A DNA stretch of 64,000 nt. Source: Pseudorasbora parva (Eukaryota > Chordata > Actinopteri > Cypriniformes > Gobionidae). The stretch covers positions 31,626,547 to 31,690,546 of the forward strand of contig NC_090182.1 in assembly GCF_024679245.1 (NCBI RefSeq), written 5' to 3'. The notes under the pieces were generated by a model that was not told the DNA's origin, ran no database searches, and worked only from the letters and a program-made list of their open reading frames with translations. This document shows, in pieces, positions 1 to 24,553 of this stretch. Numbering within the stretch: position 1 is the stretch's first letter; each line of letters begins with the position of its first letter. Made by a program: the position numbers and the translations under genes.

Positions 1-201
1 TAAAAAAAATAATAATATAAAAATAGTATTTGATATTTTTTAAATATATATTCAAATCCAGCTAAAAAAATTGTATTTAAAGTGTTGAAAAGTGAACTTG
101 GGAATTTACAAGCCCCTCCTTAGAGACCTCTAGTGGGGCACGGTCACGGCTCTCATTATAATTCTAAACAAACCAGCGCAGTGTCAATCAATTACAGACC
201 A

Positions 202-262
202 GTGTTTCCCAACCGGGATCCCGAGCAAAAGGTGCGGGGACGCACTTACACCACGGTCTCTT

Positions 263-305
<43 letters not shown>

Positions 306-364
306 TCACTCTCTCACTCTCTCACTCACTCACTCACTCACTCACTCACTCACTCACTCACTCA

Positions 365-403
<39 letters not shown>

Positions 404-1562
404 ACACACACACACACACACACACGGTGTGTTGCATTCGACCGTAAGTCTTAAACAAGTTTTGTTGCATTTTGGCCCATTTAGTGTGGCATAACAGTTA
501 ACCAGAGCCGTTGAATAACAACAGAGTAGTGACACGCGTTTATCTCGCAGCAGCGCGCACGGTCACGGCGCTCTCAATAGTTCTAAACAAACCAGCGCTG
601 TGTCAATCAATACATTTAAATGACCAGTGTTTCCCAACTGGGATGGCGTGAGCAGGGGTGCTGGTGCCGGGATGCACTTACGGTTCATCTCACATCTGAT
701 GACGCATCTTTCATATGGGTTGTAACTTGAAAATAATGCTTTATGTAGGCCTATGTTTCTGTCGACTCGTGCTGGCTCCTCAATTATACACTACAACAAC
801 AGCAATGATAATAAAAGAAAAATGTGGGCAAAACGGTCTCTTTGTAAACTTTGTTCAATGCATGCGAGTGCTGCCGTATGTCTGAATATGACCAGTCATT
901 TTCACCGCCATCACCCGCGTGTAGACAGAAGACGCAAATGAGATCTGTCTCTGTGCACTCGACCTAAACGCACACTTCTCACAGCGTGCAAATATTGAGT
1001 TATCTTTCTAATCCTGTGCTTGAACGGACAAACTCACACAAAAAGTATGTAAAAATGTCCATCTTGATGAGTATCCAAGCAGACATAGTCAGTAGCCTAC
1101 TCTGTATATATGCCTTAAGTGAACTTTATACAGAAAAGGCGACGACTATCTTTGCATGTTTAATGTCAAACAAAAGATAAGACATCACTCACTGCCCTTG
1201 ATTGAATAAATCATTGAATTGATTACTTTATTCCATTTCTCTACCAAAAAACGAATGTAAGACCTACCTGAAAAACCTGAAAAGCATTGTTTATATTATA
1301 TATTATAGTATTTATTTGTGCTGCTGCTTGTATTTAAGTTATTTGTTCTTATTTTCTTTATTTTCATTTGACAGTAGTCCTTTTCCCCTGAACATAGCAA
1401 ATACCGAACCGTATTGAAACCGTAAACCTAAAACCGTGATACAAACCGACCCGTGAGCAATCTGTACCATTACACCTCTAGCGTATTTTATGCGAGGGAG
1501 TGCCACAAAATTTTGAACATTTTCAAAGGGTGCCATGACTGAAAAAAGTTTGGGAAACACTG
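202..1562. mobile_element. hAT-like DNA element with duplicated left end
   Basis: The left terminus near 202 reads CAGTGTTTCCCAAC and the right terminus near 1550-1562 reads its reverse complement (GTTTGGGAAACACTG), a terminal inverted repeat typical of hAT elements. A second copy of the left terminus lies at about 621. It comes from a duplication of roughly 100 bp that also contains shared flanking sequence (positions 145-245 and 555-680). Candidate 8-bp target duplications agree only partly (both end in GAC), so exact ends are uncertain. No transposase ORF is seen; the element is non-autonomous or decayed. Confidence 0.6.
262..425. repeat. Compound microsatellite (CT)n / (CTCA)n / (CA)n
   Basis: About 160 bp of uninterrupted simple repeat that grades from CT dinucleotides through CTCA tetranucleotides into CA dinucleotides. 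It lies inside a hAT-like element, between two related copies of that element's left end. No coding potential. Confidence 0.95.
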
Positions 1563-1928
1563 GAATAGACAACAGCTTTCACTATATTGGTATTTGCAGC
1601 ATTTTTTGGTAAACAGTACAGCACAGTGTGCATTGATTATTACATCAACCACATTTACAGTGTCATTTTAAAATAGAGAGTGACGGAGATGCAACATTGC
1701 AATGTAATGCTCTTGTATTTAGCCCCGAGATATTCCTCCACCTCCACCCGTCGCACATTGCTTTCGAATCTGTGGGAAACACTGCCTACATTACATTCAC
1801 AATATTTGTTGTTTTATAGACTTCAATATCAATGACCTGCCATTTATGTCGTTATCACACGGGAGTTGACCGTGCGAGTGCAGTTGAGACCTGAACAGCA
1901 CGTTTAAAGGGGTCATATAATGGTACAT

Positions 1929-3201
1929 TAGGGCTGCACGATTAATCGAAATCGAATCGCAATCGCGATTTGGCTTGTGTGCGATTATGAAAGCTCAAAG
2001 GCTGCGATTTTTTTTTTTTTTAATTAAATAAATGAATACCCAGTGTGTTAGCGAAGAACGGCTCTGTGATAAACACTGCTCCGTCTGAAAGACTGCGAGT
2101 CGCTTATAACGTGCGTTTGAAAAAGCAACACGAGTCAAACCTCTTCACAAACTAGTGAAGCGTTCATAAACCTGTTCAACTAAAGACAACGTTTAATAAC
2201 ATGTTTTACCTCACTTCATATTGTCAGGAGAGTGTTTGTGAGCTGATGTGGCTTCTCATCAGAGTGCGGCAGACGATGCGTTCTTTTATAGCATTCTATG
2301 TCAATCAGCACTGCATTATAATACACTTTGTTATTATGAAAATACCCTTGACGGCTTGAAGAACTCAAATACACCATATTTTGCTGCAGGCGTGTTTATT
2401 GTCGTCATGTTTAATCAAAGCATCTCTATCTTCTGTTTACACAGCGTTAGCTTCACATCATGGATTTCCTGAAAACTAACGTCAATTACTTCTCTGAGGC
2501 AAATGTGGCGGTTTCCGCTCGAGGGCACCCTCTGGCTTTCAGTATGAATTAAAAACTTTTGGGTCATCAATAATAAGAAACTTAATAAACTTAAATTATA
2601 AATTTATTGGACAATCCATGTTTTTCTTCAATGTACAGGAGTTTTTTCCCGTACAGTGGATGCACAAGAGGATCGTATTTCATATTAAAGACAGACTTTA
2701 AGAAATTGATATCACAGATAAACAACACACACACACACACACACTATAGTTATTTTATTTTTATTTTTTTACAATAACTCCTTAGGCTTAGAACTTTCTA
2801 ATGTTTTTTAGTCATAGGCTGTCTGCATATTAATAGGTAACCCAGCAGTTTTTTTTTTTTTTTTTGTAAAATAAGTTTTCTGTTAAATATTACAAAAATA
2901 ATGATATTAATTAGTATTAGTATTATATAAGTTTTCTGTTTATTCTGACATACTCTTTTTTTATTTGTAATTATGAAAATGTTATTGTAATTGTAATATT
3001 TCTTATTTTTAAGAATATTTTTAGCAGTAATAATAATCATAATAATTATTATTAGTCACATTAATATAAAAACACAATGTTATATACACACACTTGTCAT
3101 TTGTAAAAAATAATAATAACAATAATCACATTTTAAATCGCAATCGCAATTTTACCCAGAATAATCGCAATTATATATTTTCCCCAAATCGTGCAGCCCT
3201 A
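1929..3201. mobile_element. Non-autonomous hAT element, TIR TAGGGCTGCACGATT
   Basis: The left end TAGGGCTGCACGATT is matched by the right end AATCGTGCAGCCCTA. The element is bracketed by a perfect 8-bp target duplication, TGGTACAT at 1921-1928 and 3202-3209, as expected for hAT transposition. Inside are AT-rich DNA, a poly-T run and a short CA repeat near 2727-2747; there is no transposase. The flanking sequence on both sides rejoins into one older repeat beginning AAAGGGGTCATA. Confidence 0.85.
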
Positions 3202-3620
3202 TGGTACATGCACTTTTACAAGCTGATTGTATGGAAATGTGTGTTGGGAGTGCCTGTACACAACCATCCTATAATAATAAAAATCCATCAAGTGGGTTTT
3301 TCTAACTCTCCTTAAGTTTTCCCCTGTCTCAAATCCAGCTGTTGGACCGTGTGACGTCACACGTTCAACTCAGACCCGCTCCCTGAGTGAGCTCAAGCTG
3401 TCGTCACAGTCCTCCATTGTATAAGTAGAGACGCTGGAGCAGATACGTGTCTAAGCGATTGTAGTGTTCTGTTCTTGGGTGTAATATTGAACACAGCAGT
3501 CATTCTGATGTTCCTAAATCCGATCCACTGAAGACGCAGTGGCTGATTTTTGTTTTTGTGATGCTTTTATGTCTGTGCGAACCGCAAAGCATTTCTGCTT
3601 TATAACCGAGGGTCCGTATG

Positions 3621-5608
3621 TAGGGCCCTATAAAATCCGTTTTATTTTTTCCCAAATTCCGTTTTATTTTTTCCCAAATTCTGTTTTTTCCGTTTTAATT
3701 TTTGCAAATTCCGTGTTTTCCGTTTAAATTTTTGCAGATTCCTTTTTTTTCCGTTAAAATGTTTGGCAATTCAGTTTTTTTTTACCCTTTACTGTTATTT
3801 TGGTGAAAAAAGAGTTTGCTTTTAATGTTAATATAATAGAACATAAAACAAAAAATAGGAATGACCTTAAATTTATTGAGGTAACAAACATCACATTTAC
3901 TTTTTAGGACAAATATGATATTTGACATAACACTGCACTTCAAGTACTTCAAATATTAATGGTTATTAGCTTTAAACTTTCCGGTAAAATAAATTATAAT
4001 AGTTTATATAAGTTAAAATGAAAGTGCTCCAGTAGCTTTTTCTTTCAAGTAATTTTTTTTTAAAAAGAACTAAAAAAATAATAATCATAAGAATCATCTT
4101 TTACATACAGTACTATTAAGTAAAACATTTAAAGCTGAAAATTAACATTAAAAAATAACACATTTCACCATGAAATCATGTAGTGAATTGTTCTGTGTGT
4201 TTAACAATCACCATTATGATATCCAGAGCTGTGAAAAATAAAAATACACGAAAACACAACACTGCCTGAAGTTTTTTTCCCCAACTTCAAAGGCCCCTTT
4301 AAATTATTAAAACTAGATGCTTAATTTTAACTTTAAGGTTATTTATCATGTAAACTACCCATAGGCTACAGCATGTTAAATGCATGTTTGGAACAGAGGG
4401 GAAAACGGTCGCATTTGCAGCAGATATGCATTGCTGCCTAATGTACCCATTATAAATCAAAGCACGAGATGACAGGGGTCGAGCAGAACACCGGAAAATC
4501 TGACAGAATGGACAATATTTGTCTGTCTGTGCAATACACGAGCCGCGGTTCAGGTGCGCGTGCGACCAATGCCGCCTGAAGCCCCGTTCACACCGCCAGC
4601 GACACGCAGCGACAAAGCGACATTCTCATTCATTTCAATGGAGCGCTGGCGACTTCCGGCGACACGAGCGACAGTGACCGTTGGCGACAGAATGTGGGCG
4701 TGTCAAGCGACACGAGACATGCGACAAAAGTTCAGAAATTTCAACTTTATGCAAACGAGAAGCGATTTTCGCGAGCGACATCCAATAGGAGTGAAGTCAG
4801 TGGAGTGCACGTGGTCCGTCTGCTTTACTGCTGCTACTGCGGTGTCCGGAGGAGTTGTTGATATTAGATTTTAGCAAGCCCCCTGTTCTTTATAATATGT
4901 CTCTATGTAGCCTACATACAGAGACACATTTAAAAAAATGATGCATGGAAAAACGTGTCTGGGATTGTGGGGATATAAAGTAAGTTTTGACTAAACTGCA
5001 TGCAATATGGTCTACCTATTGCAGTACAGTGTGTATGTATTCTAATAATAAATTGCTCTGTTCTGCAAAACACTAGTAATAAAAACGGTACTATAGTACA
5101 AATATATTTAATGACGTTTATATGCAACCCGTAGTGGGAACGCCCACTAGCGACATGAATCTCTGGCGCTGGCGACATGCAGTGACGAAATCGCTGGCGG
5201 TGTGAACGGGGCTTGAGCACAACGAGCGCGCGCGGCTCCCGCTCTCCATATGCAAAGCTTCTGCGCCGCCTGCGCGTGCAGTGTGAAACCGCTGTTAGCG
5301 TCGAGTTTCTTAACTTTTTCGAAGCCGAAAGCAGAGCCGTGGAGACCAACTTCGCCATACTTTCATTGTTTTGAAGGGCGAGCTGAAATGACGGGAAGGG
5401 TTGTGTCGCGGAGATTTGCTTCCCCCCGTCTGCACTTTCCTCAGACATACGTTCTTAACCCGCACGACACAGAATTTCATTACAAATATTTAAAATTCCG
5501 GGGAAATCTGCATTAACACCAGATTCCGCGTTTATATGCAGATTCCGCGTTATGCCGATTCCGCGATTCTGTCTGCGATTCCGTGATCGCGGAAATTATA
5601 GGGCCCTA
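3621..5608. mobile_element. DNA transposon with TIR TAGGGCCCTATAA
   Basis: The left end TAGGGCCCTATAAAATCC and right end AATTATAGGGCCCTA are inverted copies. The flanks carry a 6-bp direct repeat, CGTATG at 3615-3620 and 5609-5614. Subterminal regions repeat a motif of the type ATTCCGTTTTTTCCG on the left and GATTCCGCG on the right, so the element has short subterminal repeats. A 172-codon minus-strand reading frame at 4930-5448 crosses the nested element boundary and resembles nothing, so it is not called a gene. Superfamily is not assigned because a 6-bp duplication is unusual. Confidence 0.7.
4580..5213. mobile_element. Nested Harbinger-like MITE, TIR AGCCCCGTTCACACCGCCAGCG
   Basis: A 634-bp element sits inside the 3621-5608 transposon. 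Its ends, AGCCCCGTTCACACCGCC and GGCGGTGTGAACGGGGCT, are perfect inverted repeats flanked by a 3-bp duplication, TGA at 4577-4579 and 5214-5216. Three-bp duplications are characteristic of PIF/Harbinger elements. No transposase is encoded. Confidence 0.75.
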
Positions 5609-6056
5609 CGTATGATCCAGGTTTTGCTAAGAAGCTGCTCCTAAATAAAGGATTCAGATCTGAATTCAGCTAAAGTTTACAGGGTAAGTTAACTTGCATT
5701 ACGGCATGCTTTCTATGTATGACGTTCCCAATTTAATTCATAATCCCACGTTTATAATGAATAACGCGTTATGGTTAGTGTTATTACAAACTGTGTATGC
5801 TGGTTTTAAAGTTAACGTGGATGTGGTAACACTAAGCTTAATTATGTAAATGTTTTATAACGGTGTCTGTTACTGTCAAACAAAAGTTACAATTATTACA
5901 ATGCATAGATAACGTTACGCATTACTGACAACCCGACAGTAACAGAAAGTTTTTATTTGCATTAGCTGTAAAATCAATCTGTCAGTGAACTAACATATAC
6001 ATCAGTAAACACATAGCATTCGCTTTCGCTAACAAAGTGACATTATGTTAACCAAC

Positions 6057-7285
6057 TAGACGTGCCGATTTGCGATAATGCGTTTTATCACGATAATGAA
6101 TATGCTTGATATTGTTATCGTGGGCACTTTAAAATATCGTAAATAATAATTTATTAACAATTAATATTTTTTTATACTGCACCCAAGAATACTTTGCCCA
6201 TCAACCGTATAAATGCTCAACACCGCTGTATTCTGCGTCAAAGGGACACACGCTCAGGTGTAAACGAGAAGCACATGAACGAGTGAAGGAAACACGCTCG
6301 GATGTAAATGAGAAGCACATGAACGAGTGAAGGAGACGCGCTAATGAAGCGCCGCACAATGACAGCAGAAGGCATTCTGATGAACTGCAGAATGCAGCGA
6401 TTACCCCGGAAACCCCACAAACAAAAGAAACCCTGTGTAGTTTTTAAAACAGCCATTCGTTTTTTGTAATCTCAATGTTGTTCATCACAGCACCAAATAC
6501 TTAATACTTAAAGACTTAATAGGCTATTTATTTACAAACTTAAACATGTTTATGTTTTAATCTGGACTACAACATGCCCTAATAATTAGAACTGTTCTAA
6601 TTATTTGTTATTGTTCAGTAAAACTTTGAGACACACGACTTCATTAGTTAACATGTTAATTCATTATTACCAAACTGACATTGAAAAAAATACTTATAAA
6701 GAATTAATTATTCTATGTAATGTTAATTGTGTAATGTTAGTAATGTTAACTGTTTAATAACATTAAAATCAAAATCAAAATAACTTTTTAATGGACTTAA
6801 CTCACCTAAGATAAAACTAACAATGATCAGTATTTCTTAACTAACATTACTAAAAACATTATACTTTCTGAACCAAATGTAGCTATTGCTCAATCTTAGT
6901 TAATGCATTAAATAATGAGACCTTATTGTAATTTGTTACCTGTTGTTCTTTATAGCCTAATTCTTTTGCACTTTAATTTGAAATTTGTACTTTTACAGCT
7001 CTGAAAAAAATCAAGAGACCATTTAACATTGATTTCTCATTGATTTCTCAATGTTAAGTGGTCTCTTAATTTTTTTTTCCAGAGCTGTATATATTTTTGG
7101 TACACTATTGTATTTAAACATTCAGTTATTTTTGTTATTACTAAAATAGTTCTTAAAGCTGTTATGCTATGGCAACACTTTTTTTTTTTTTTGCAACTTA
7201 TTTTAATATCGTGATAACATCGTATATCGTGATAAAACTTCAGCAATTAATCGCAACATGAAAAATTGATATCGGCACATGCCTA
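6057..7285. mobile_element. Non-autonomous hAT element, TSD TAACCAAC
   Basis: Left end TAGACGTGCCGATTTGCG and right end GATATCGGCACATGCCTA are imperfect inverted repeats. They are flanked by an exact 8-bp duplication, TAACCAAC at 6049-6056 and 7286-7293. Subterminal sequences contain several ATATCGTGATAA-type repeats on both sides. The interior is AT-rich and lacks a transposase. Confidence 0.8.
6996..7087. mobile_element. 92-bp palindromic TA-flanked MITE
   Basis: A near-perfect palindrome starting CAGCTCTGAAAAAAATCAAG and ending in its inverted copy (CTTAATTTTTTTTTCCAGAGCTG), flanked by TA on both sides. Size, TA target and fold-back structure fit a Tc1/mariner-derived miniature element. 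It is inserted inside the hAT element at 6057-7285 and would form a long hairpin if transcribed. Confidence 0.8.
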
Positions 7286-7293
7286 TAACCAAC

Positions 7294-8475
7294 CATTCAG
7301 AAACATCCTGTTTAGCCTTAAATGTCGAACTTCGTTTGGAGTTGTCATCTTTTCCTGGGTCCGACTCCAGTTCAAATTGATATAGTTGCCCAGATCTTTT
7401 TTACAGTCAATGATCTGTCCTCAGAGACTTACGTTTCGCCTCTTCAGTATGTTCTGATTGGTCTACCGCTTGCAGCTCTTGTCGGAAACAAGCCTGTAGC
7501 ACTCCTCTCAGAAACTGAAGCCTAAGAGCCCCGATCGACCCCCGGTATAGCTCATAAACCCAACCTCTCCATGTATTACAATGGACGCGAGACAAACTAA
7601 ACAATTCAATTACAGTTCAAATAACCAAAATTTACACTTCAAATATCCTAAAGATGGTTTCTGTCATTTTAGGCAGTTTTTATCTTGATGATTTAATTTC
7701 AATTGTTCGTTTTTTTAAAATAAGTTTACTTTTAGTTAGTTATTTGATGCTACATCATGATTGACAGTTTCTCTGAGTGAAGTTGTCACTGAGGCACTAA
7801 CAGACTTTTTTGGGGGGGACTAGATTGGAGCTTTAGCTTTATACATTTTCATAACTTTTTAATTAACAATTTAATTAACAATTCACCAACATGATGAATT
7901 GTTCTGCATAGGGATGCAACTATACCATTTTTTCAGAACCAATCCGATATTAAAATTTCTGAGTATCGGTTGATTAGGGTTGGGCGATGTCACCTAAATT
8001 GGCAGCTGGCGATGTGTACAGTAAAACATCGCAATGGCCGATGATATCGTCTGGGGGGTGAGCGGAGTGAGGAGCAGATTTTTTTTAAAAGTCGGAGCGT
8101 TGGGGTTTTCACTCGCTCCGAGAGCGCTCAACTACCGCTCCATCACGAGTACAATTCATGCCAACGGGCCGGTACATGATGGCTACATTTTAGCCAGAAC
8201 TAGAGCTTAGATCGGCTCAAAAAATCAAGCCCGAGTCCGTGCACCCGACAGACCGGCCCTGCCCGACACATTAACTGTAATTATGAGCCCGATTTAAACC
8301 CGACCATTTTTGAATATGCATTGGCGTTCTGAGGAGAATGAGCCTGTAATAACTAATGAGCGGACCGGTGAGCTCAATAATCCGCAGGCACGCACTCATG
8401 AACCCACCGGTAAAATGATGTTCGTTCAAATCCAGCTCAGACATGACAAATCTGTAGCTTACTATACTTGTTGTA
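7294..8475. other. Gene-free stretch with decayed repeat pieces
   Basis: No coding exon is supported. At about 7975 a GGGTTGGGCGATGTC motif and nearby ATCGCAATGGCCGATGATATCG resemble the terminus of a degraded hAT-type element, but no matching end was found. The remainder appears to be unique or ancient repeat DNA. Confidence 0.4.
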
Positions 8476-8850
8476 TAGCCTGACAAGCCAGACCCACATC
8501 AAGATGTTTGGTCTGGAAACTCACCATAGACAGGGCTCAATCCGAGGGGCGGGATAAACGGTTGTCTTTTAAACTCCCTCTTCACGCAATAGGATAGCGC
8601 TACAACCAATCAGAGCAACGAAGGTGAAACAGAGCTTATTAATAGATTAAACATTTGTCGAATCAGGTCAGCAAAACTCTGAACACATCTTCCCTTTTTA
8701 GGAATGACTTGAGTGTCGTTCTTTTCTCAGAGAAAAGCTTAACTCCAAGTCTTCCAGAGTCGCGGTCAAAGCTGATTCGAAAGAGCGACGTTCACCAGTT
8801 TCTGTGTTTACTAGAAGCACGCAAACGCAACTCGCCCGTCATCATTATGG
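8476..8850 (-). mobile_element. Partial copy of the TAGCCTGACAAGCC repeat family
   Basis: The start TAGCCTGACAAGCCAGACCC and the following GGGGCGGGATAAACGG block match, in inverse orientation, the 3' halves of the elements at 15492-16014 and 38875-39354. The part matching AAAGCTTAACTCCAAGTC also agrees. The opposite end (CTAGAAATCTAGACGC) is missing, so the copy is truncated near 8850. Confidence 0.7.
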
Positions 8851-10716
8851 CCCCGTTTTACATTATGGCATTTACTGTGAATGGAGAAACTCATAACCTG
8901 CATGCATGAAAATAAGCTTCACATTTCACTCTGAAACCTGGATCGTATTTATTTAACTGAATGAATCTCTGAATTTGTGTTAATCACCATGGACAAATTG
9001 CAGTTCTGGATTTTTTTGGGCTACTCAAATTGAATTGTGGAATCGTGAAAGCCCTAATTGAACCTCTAACATCATCTTTTACATTTATCTGAAACTGCAA
9101 AGTGAGATTTCTGCTCCTGGTGGAAGACAATGGCATGTCAATTAAAGCTTGTGCTATTAATGTCAGGGCTTGTTTGATTGCTTCTACTTTCTGAATGGGG
9201 CTCTGTTAAACAGGGCTTTAACAATATAGGGGCTGTTGTACTGACAATGATTGACAGTATTTACTGTTTGGATATTTTCGGCTGTTGCTCACCCATCTAA
9301 CCTGCCCCTTTCACTAATAAAGATTACTGATCCATCATTCTCATTTTACATAAGGCATGGTGTGGTTTTGACATGACAAACAGCATAGTGGTCTGGGAGT
9401 GGGAAGTGCTTTGAATAGTAACATTTAGTACTGAAGAGCCAATGGGCTGATGTTAGGCAGCTGAAGAGGTCAAGGGAAGGGATGTGGCTACAGGAAGTGC
9501 CTCTCAGAGGTCTTGTATCCTGTCTGTCCTGGTTACATTTGCAACTTTTTCAACAGCTGTGCTGTGCTCCCGCTCGCTCTAACCATGGGAGCTCCCTGGG
9601 TGGGGCAGCGGGAGGCTGTTGCTTACAGATCCAACACAATGAGTCTGTTGTAGTTCACCATAACACATGGAAGATGGGTACATCCTAACAGTTATCTGCA
9701 AGACCACAGATGTGCACGTACATGTTTGTTGTTTTTATAACTGTATTGTGGTAGCTTTTTTTTATGCACCTCATTTGGACACTTTATTTTTGGGTAATTT
9801 TATGATGGCTATAGTTGTCATTGCATGCACTAATGTAGTGGTTAGTTTAAATGTTTGGTCACTTGTTACAAAAACTCATTATTAGTAGATCTCGCAATCT
9901 CCAGCTGATTATCTGGAGAGTAATTTTTACTTATACATTAAAGGCTGTACTTATTTTCTCAGTTAGGTTAAAAAGCATGTGAATGCATTATGGGTAGTCT
10001 ACATCTTAGTGGTTCTCAACAACCTTTGTTACTCCAAAGCCTTCCATATTCTACAACAATATTTGAAGACTCGCATAAGCTGTTTGGTGTGTCTTGTAAC
10101 ATTTTTCTTAAAGTACAATATGTAGGTGTGTCCATCGATTCAAATAAGTAATTAAACTAGTTATAATTCAATTTTAAATTATTAAATTTCAATCTTTTTT
10201 TTTTTTCTTTTTTTTTGATTGCTGAATGTTCTTCAGGGATCCCAATTTGAGTTTACATGGCTTTACCAGTCGTTTGCTGGTTAAAAAAAATAATGAATTT
10301 ACTAAATTTTTTCAGGTCTAGAAACTACAGTTTTTAAAATAAAGCTACCTCCTATATCCATGTTTTCCAAGATACAGACAGATTTTGATGATGGGGTGCT
10401 TTCAAATAAGACACATTCAGTTGTTTTAGCTTCATTTAAAGCATGTTTTGTCTTATTGTAAATCATTTAAATTTGCTGTTGTCACCATTTCCTTTTTCAC
10501 AATTTTTTCTCTCCTTTTCCCCCTTAATTACATAATAATTAGATAATATAGGTTATTAAATCTGCATACATAATTATAATTTTTTGCTGTTGAAACTATT
10601 TTCAGATGGAGTATAGAAGATCCATACTCCGAGTCTCTCCTGTCAGATATTTGTTATCATTATGAACTTGATACTTTTTATTTCCAAACTAATGTCAGTT
10701 TCTCTTTTTGTTGCAG
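8851..10716. other. Gene-free stretch upstream of smad5 leader
   Basis: No recognisable exon, RNA gene or full transposon was found. The sequence is AT-rich with poly-T runs near 10194-10217. A first noncoding smad5 exon and promoter must lie here or further upstream, possibly outside the window, but I could not identify them. Confidence 0.4.
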
Positions 10717-23251
<12,535 letters not shown>

Positions 23252-23850
23252 TGATGGGCCCCTCTGGGCTGGGAGGATTTTGTTGTGAATTTTTATTTTA
23301 TTTTTAAGCATTTTTCTTTTTCTTTTTTCCTTCACTTTTGAAAGAAAAGGAGGTCTTAAGGGCTGAACTGTTTACACTACCTGCAGAAGAGTTAGCGAAT
23401 CCTGCAGCGGTCAGAACGAGAAGAATGAACTGGGGCTACAAGCACATCTGGCAGAGGAAAATTCTAGGCAGTTACACAAAATGGACTAACTACTGCTTTA
23501 GCAATTGCCTTCATGTTTGTTTGTCTGTTTGTTTGTTTTTTTTGCATACAATTGTTTTAAAATGATGCTTGTATGACTGATTTTCTCTAACTGTAGGTAA
23601 TCTAGTAGATGAAACTGACATGCTTTCATGTATCTCTACTTCACTTTACACCAGTTGAAAATGGCAATTTCCTAGTTCTATGAGAATCTTTTTAATGTCT
23701 AATCCCTGTTATTCGCAAGGCATTTTTCCCTTTATATGTTTACTGTTAGACTCAAAGCTCATTACAAATGTTTCCTTTTTATAGCATCTGTTGCCTTTAG
23801 GCAAGTCAAAGTTACTGCTTTTAAATAAAGTTCTTTTATCTGATGAATTC
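23252..23850 (+). other. smad5: smad5 3' UTR and polyA signal
   Basis: Sequence downstream of the TAA stop at 23249-23251 continues without another gene to a canonical AATAAA at 23824-23829, the likely cleavage signal. The short reading frame at 23338-23565 lies inside this UTR and shows no protein similarity. Confidence 0.7.
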
Positions 23851-24289
23851 ATCGTCATTGGACATGTTTTTCAGTATTTTATACTTTGATATTTGGAAAC
23901 TGTTATTTTGAAAGTATATATGCACTATAAAGATTATGCTTCAGCTTTTAGTGATGAAATCCACAGCAGTGTGATCTGTCCATGCATTTTTGTTTTTCTG
24001 TCCTTTACAAGCAGAAAACAAAGCAGAAAGCACGGTTTATAAATCAGTAATATAGAAAACACAAAATTGCATGTGTACAGTTGATTTAAGTGTAGTAGAT
24101 ATGTATTTTGTAAGCACTGCATGATTGTGCTCTTTATACACATCCCTAGTGGAATCAGTGGGCATGGAGACGGAGCTGGACCATGATGTCTGTTATTTGG
24201 TTCCCTCTACTGGACAAGTAGTATTTTTAGTACCAGGCTTTCTTTTAAAATCACAGTTCAGACATCATCAATTTTATGTATGTACTTAC
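23851..24289. other. Intergenic AT-rich DNA
   Basis: Between the smad5 polyA site and the next repeat I see no exon, RNA gene or complete mobile element. Confidence 0.5.
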
Positions 24290-24553
24290 AGTGTTGACGT
24301 TTTTGAACACCCTGCTATTTTGCAATTTCTCGCACTTCGAGATCATGGAGGGGTCTAAAATTGTCATCGTAGGTGCATGTCCACTGTGAGACTTGAGATG
24401 ATCTAAATCTCTAGAGATTTTTTTTAAACTATATTTGTAAGATATAGCTGCAAATAAGTATTTGAACACCTGAGAAAATCAATGTTAATATTTGGTACAG
24501 TAGCCTTTGTTTGCATTTACAGAGGTCAAACGTTTCCTGTAGTTTTTCACCAG

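Larger units (their letters stand above)
1905..5690. repeat. Older dispersed repeat split by two later insertions
   Basis: Sequence at about 1905-1928, 3202-3620 and 5609-5690 becomes continuous when the elements at 1929-3201 and 3621-5608 are removed. The left edge, AAAGGGGTCATATAATG, resembles the start of an abundant cyprinid interspersed repeat. The right edge is not defined. No ORF is supported. Annotated only as the host repeat for the two insertions. Confidence 0.45.

Noticed and set aside
4930..5448. 172-codon minus-strand open reading frame
   Set aside because: It crosses the boundary of a nested transposon, shows no domain or family resemblance, and its composition follows the repeat DNA.
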